64,000 nt of DNA from positions 496,001 through 560,000 of the forward strand of contig NZ_JABWGO010000004.1 in assembly GCF_013363995.1 (NCBI RefSeq), in the 5' to 3' direction. The DNA comes from Nonomuraea rhodomycinica (GTDB lineage: Bacteria > Actinomycetota > Actinomycetes > Streptosporangiales > Streptosporangiaceae). A program made the translations under genes and the position numbers. Below the pieces are notes generated by a model. It was not told the origin of the DNA. It was given only the letters and a program-made list of their open reading frames with translations, and did no database searches. How positions within the stretch are numbered: position 1 is the stretch's first letter; the number at the start of each line of letters is the position of its first letter. Shown piece by piece: positions 61,542-64,000 of this stretch.

Positions 61542-61949
61542 GTGTCAGTGACGAACACCGCGGTAACCCCGCAGGTCAGCGGCCCCGCTCCGGCTGGGCC
61601 GTGCGGCGGGGACGACTGCGGGATCCGCGACGTGCTCGACCGGCTCGGCGACCGGTGGACCGTGCTGGTCCTGGTCGAGCTGTCGAAGGGCACCCGCCGC
61701 TTCCGGGAGCTGGAACGCGCGATCCCCGGCATCTCCCAGCGCATGCTCACGGTGACGACCAAACGCCTGTGCCGGGACGGGCTGGTCGAACGGACCGTCT
61801 ATCCGACCATCCCGCCGCAGACCGAGTACCAGCTCACTCCGATGGGAGAGAGCCTGGCGACCATGGTGTCCGCCCTGGCCGACTGGTCCCGCGACCACAA
61901 GGACGCCATCACCGCCGCCCGCGGCCGCTGGGACGAACAGCAGAGGTAG
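61542..61949 (+). CDS. HxlR-family transcriptional regulator
   Basis: 135-residue winged-helix regulator of the HxlR/YtfH class (CGIRDVLDRLGDRWTVLVLVELSKGTRRFRELERAIPGISQRMLTVTTKRLCRDGLV). Cys25 (in GGDDCGIRDVL) is the position of the redox- or aldehyde-sensing Cys conserved in the family; Cys21 lies four residues before. GTG with GGAGG seven bases upstream. It likely controls the divergent reductase from the 82-base shared region. Confidence 0.9.
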   Translation: MSVTNTAVTPQVSGPAPAGPCGGDDCGIRDVLDRLGDRWTVLVLVELSKGTRRFRELERAIPGISQRMLTVTTKRLCRDGLVERTVYPTIPPQTEYQLTPMGESLATMVSALADWSRDHKDAITAARGRWDEQQR

Positions 61950-62047
61950 GAGGAGCGGGGCCGGGCGTCGCGCGGCCGCCGGCGTCACATCCCCGTACCC
62001 TGGCCCGGGATCGGCGGGCGACCGGCGGAAGCCCGGTCAGGAGCCCC

Positions 62048-62053
62048 TAAGCT
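62048..62053 (+). promoter_or_regulatory. Putative -10 box of leaderless ettA
   Basis: TAAGCT seven bases before ATG 62061; no Shine-Dalgarno sequence in front of the ATG. Confidence 0.4.
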
Positions 62054-62060
62054 AGATGTC

Positions 62061-63725
<1,665 letters not shown>

Positions 63726-63791
63726 GCGTCCCCGACGCGCCCGGTGAGCGTTTGAGCGCTCCCGCGGTCGGTGGTTCTCCGCGTACGACGT

Positions 63792-63859
63792 GAGAGCCGC
63801 GCCCGCCGTCATCTCCTCCATCACGCGGATGCCGATGGACGACGGCGGGCGCGGCTCTC
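63792..63859. terminator. Large hairpin downstream of ettA
   Basis: Perfect 19-bp arms GAGAGCCGCGCCCGCCGTC (63792-63810) and its complement (63841-63859) with a 30-base loop that contains a further inverted pair TCCATC/GATGGA. It lies 66 bases after the ettA stop. Probably a terminator or mRNA 3'-end stabiliser; no U-tract. Confidence 0.65.
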
Positions 63860-63890
63860 GCGCGTTCACCGGGGCGCCGCTCCCGAGGCG

Positions 63891-63985
63891 TCGTTCCATG
63901 GCGGGCCGACGTCGTCCATGGTGGGCCGACGTCGTCCATGGGGCGTCGTCCATGGCGGGCCGGCGTCGTTCGTGGTGGGCCGAGG
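63891..63985. repeat. 20-bp tandem repeat near the window edge
   Basis: Five units on the theme TCGTCCATGGCGGGCCGACG (21, 20, 14, 20 and 20 bases), with an internal deletion in the third. The array may continue beyond the window. Apart from this and the hairpin I see no gene in 63726-64000. Confidence 0.85.
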
Positions 63986-64000
63986 TGAGGAGGGCGGCGC

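Overview
The window is high-GC DNA (roughly 70-74 % by eye) with GTG/TTG starts, several apparently leaderless genes and dense translational coupling. Gene content is that of a filamentous actinomycete: a complete conservon (cvnA-D plus two cytochrome P450s), two receptor-type Ser/Thr kinases, an F420-type luciferase-like oxidoreductase, LutABC, EttA, a DUF6504-DnaE2 pair and aerobic cobalamin genes. A Streptosporangiales-like genome (for example Nonomuraea) is my best guess; this is inference, not a database match.

Layout. 1-3.1 kb: two PAP2 phosphatases (the first cut by the window edge), an AlkA-type glycosylase and a lipid kinase. 3.2-7.7 kb: a WD40-type Ser/Thr kinase, a cyclotransferase-like protein and CobQ. 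7.8-13.4 kb: ABC exporter with a PucR regulator, LysE exporter, LtrA protein, quinone reductase. 13.5-19.2 kb: conservon. 19.2-24.1 kb: hemerythrin protein, PadR regulator, then an ABC-F/Vgb-like operon divergent from a TetR regulator, which looks like a self-contained antibiotic (streptogramin-type) resistance cassette. 24.1-30.1 kb: second Ser/Thr kinase, then DUF6504-dnaE2 behind a clear LexA/SOS box. 30.1-36.9 kb: DUF4328 protein, orphan LuxR response regulator divergent from an ABC/FtsX exporter, LLM oxidoreductase, secreted sulfatase. 36.9-40.4 kb: FadR-type regulator with two tandem operators in front of lutABC. 40.4-43 kb: Vms1-like protein, DUF2795 protein, tandem GNAT protein. 43-47.6 kb: cobL, a CbiX-like protein, cobT and cobA/cysG. 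47.6-51.6 kb: two large membrane-associated GTPases. 51.8-56.1 kb: an SSB paralogue and a diguanylate cyclase with a 530-residue disordered tail. 56.3-60.3 kb: ABC exporter divergent from a histidine kinase/response regulator pair. 60.5-63.7 kb: NmrA-type reductase divergent from an HxlR regulator, and ettA.

Most unusual signal. At two unrelated operons the gap between consecutive genes is filled by a relay of tiny ORFs. The GTPase pair has five micro-ORFs at 49794-49989; the ABC exporter has four, one internally duplicated, on the minus strand at 57294-57019. Nearly every stop overlaps the next start as ATGA, GTGA or TGATG, and the micro-ORFs resemble diverged copies of the start of the downstream gene. 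At the 3' ends of several genes (40.4, 51.6, 56.3 and 60.5 kb) short tandem repeats straddle the stop codon in the same manner. I read this as gene-edge tandem duplication that may act as a translational relay. I know of no described system that matches it, but expression and conservation cannot be judged from one sequence.

Other highlights are the Ser-rich insertion inside the Vgb propeller, the probable non-AUG start of the ABC-F gene, the CbiX-like protein lacking its metal-binding histidines, and the low-complexity insertion in the DnaE2 PHP domain.
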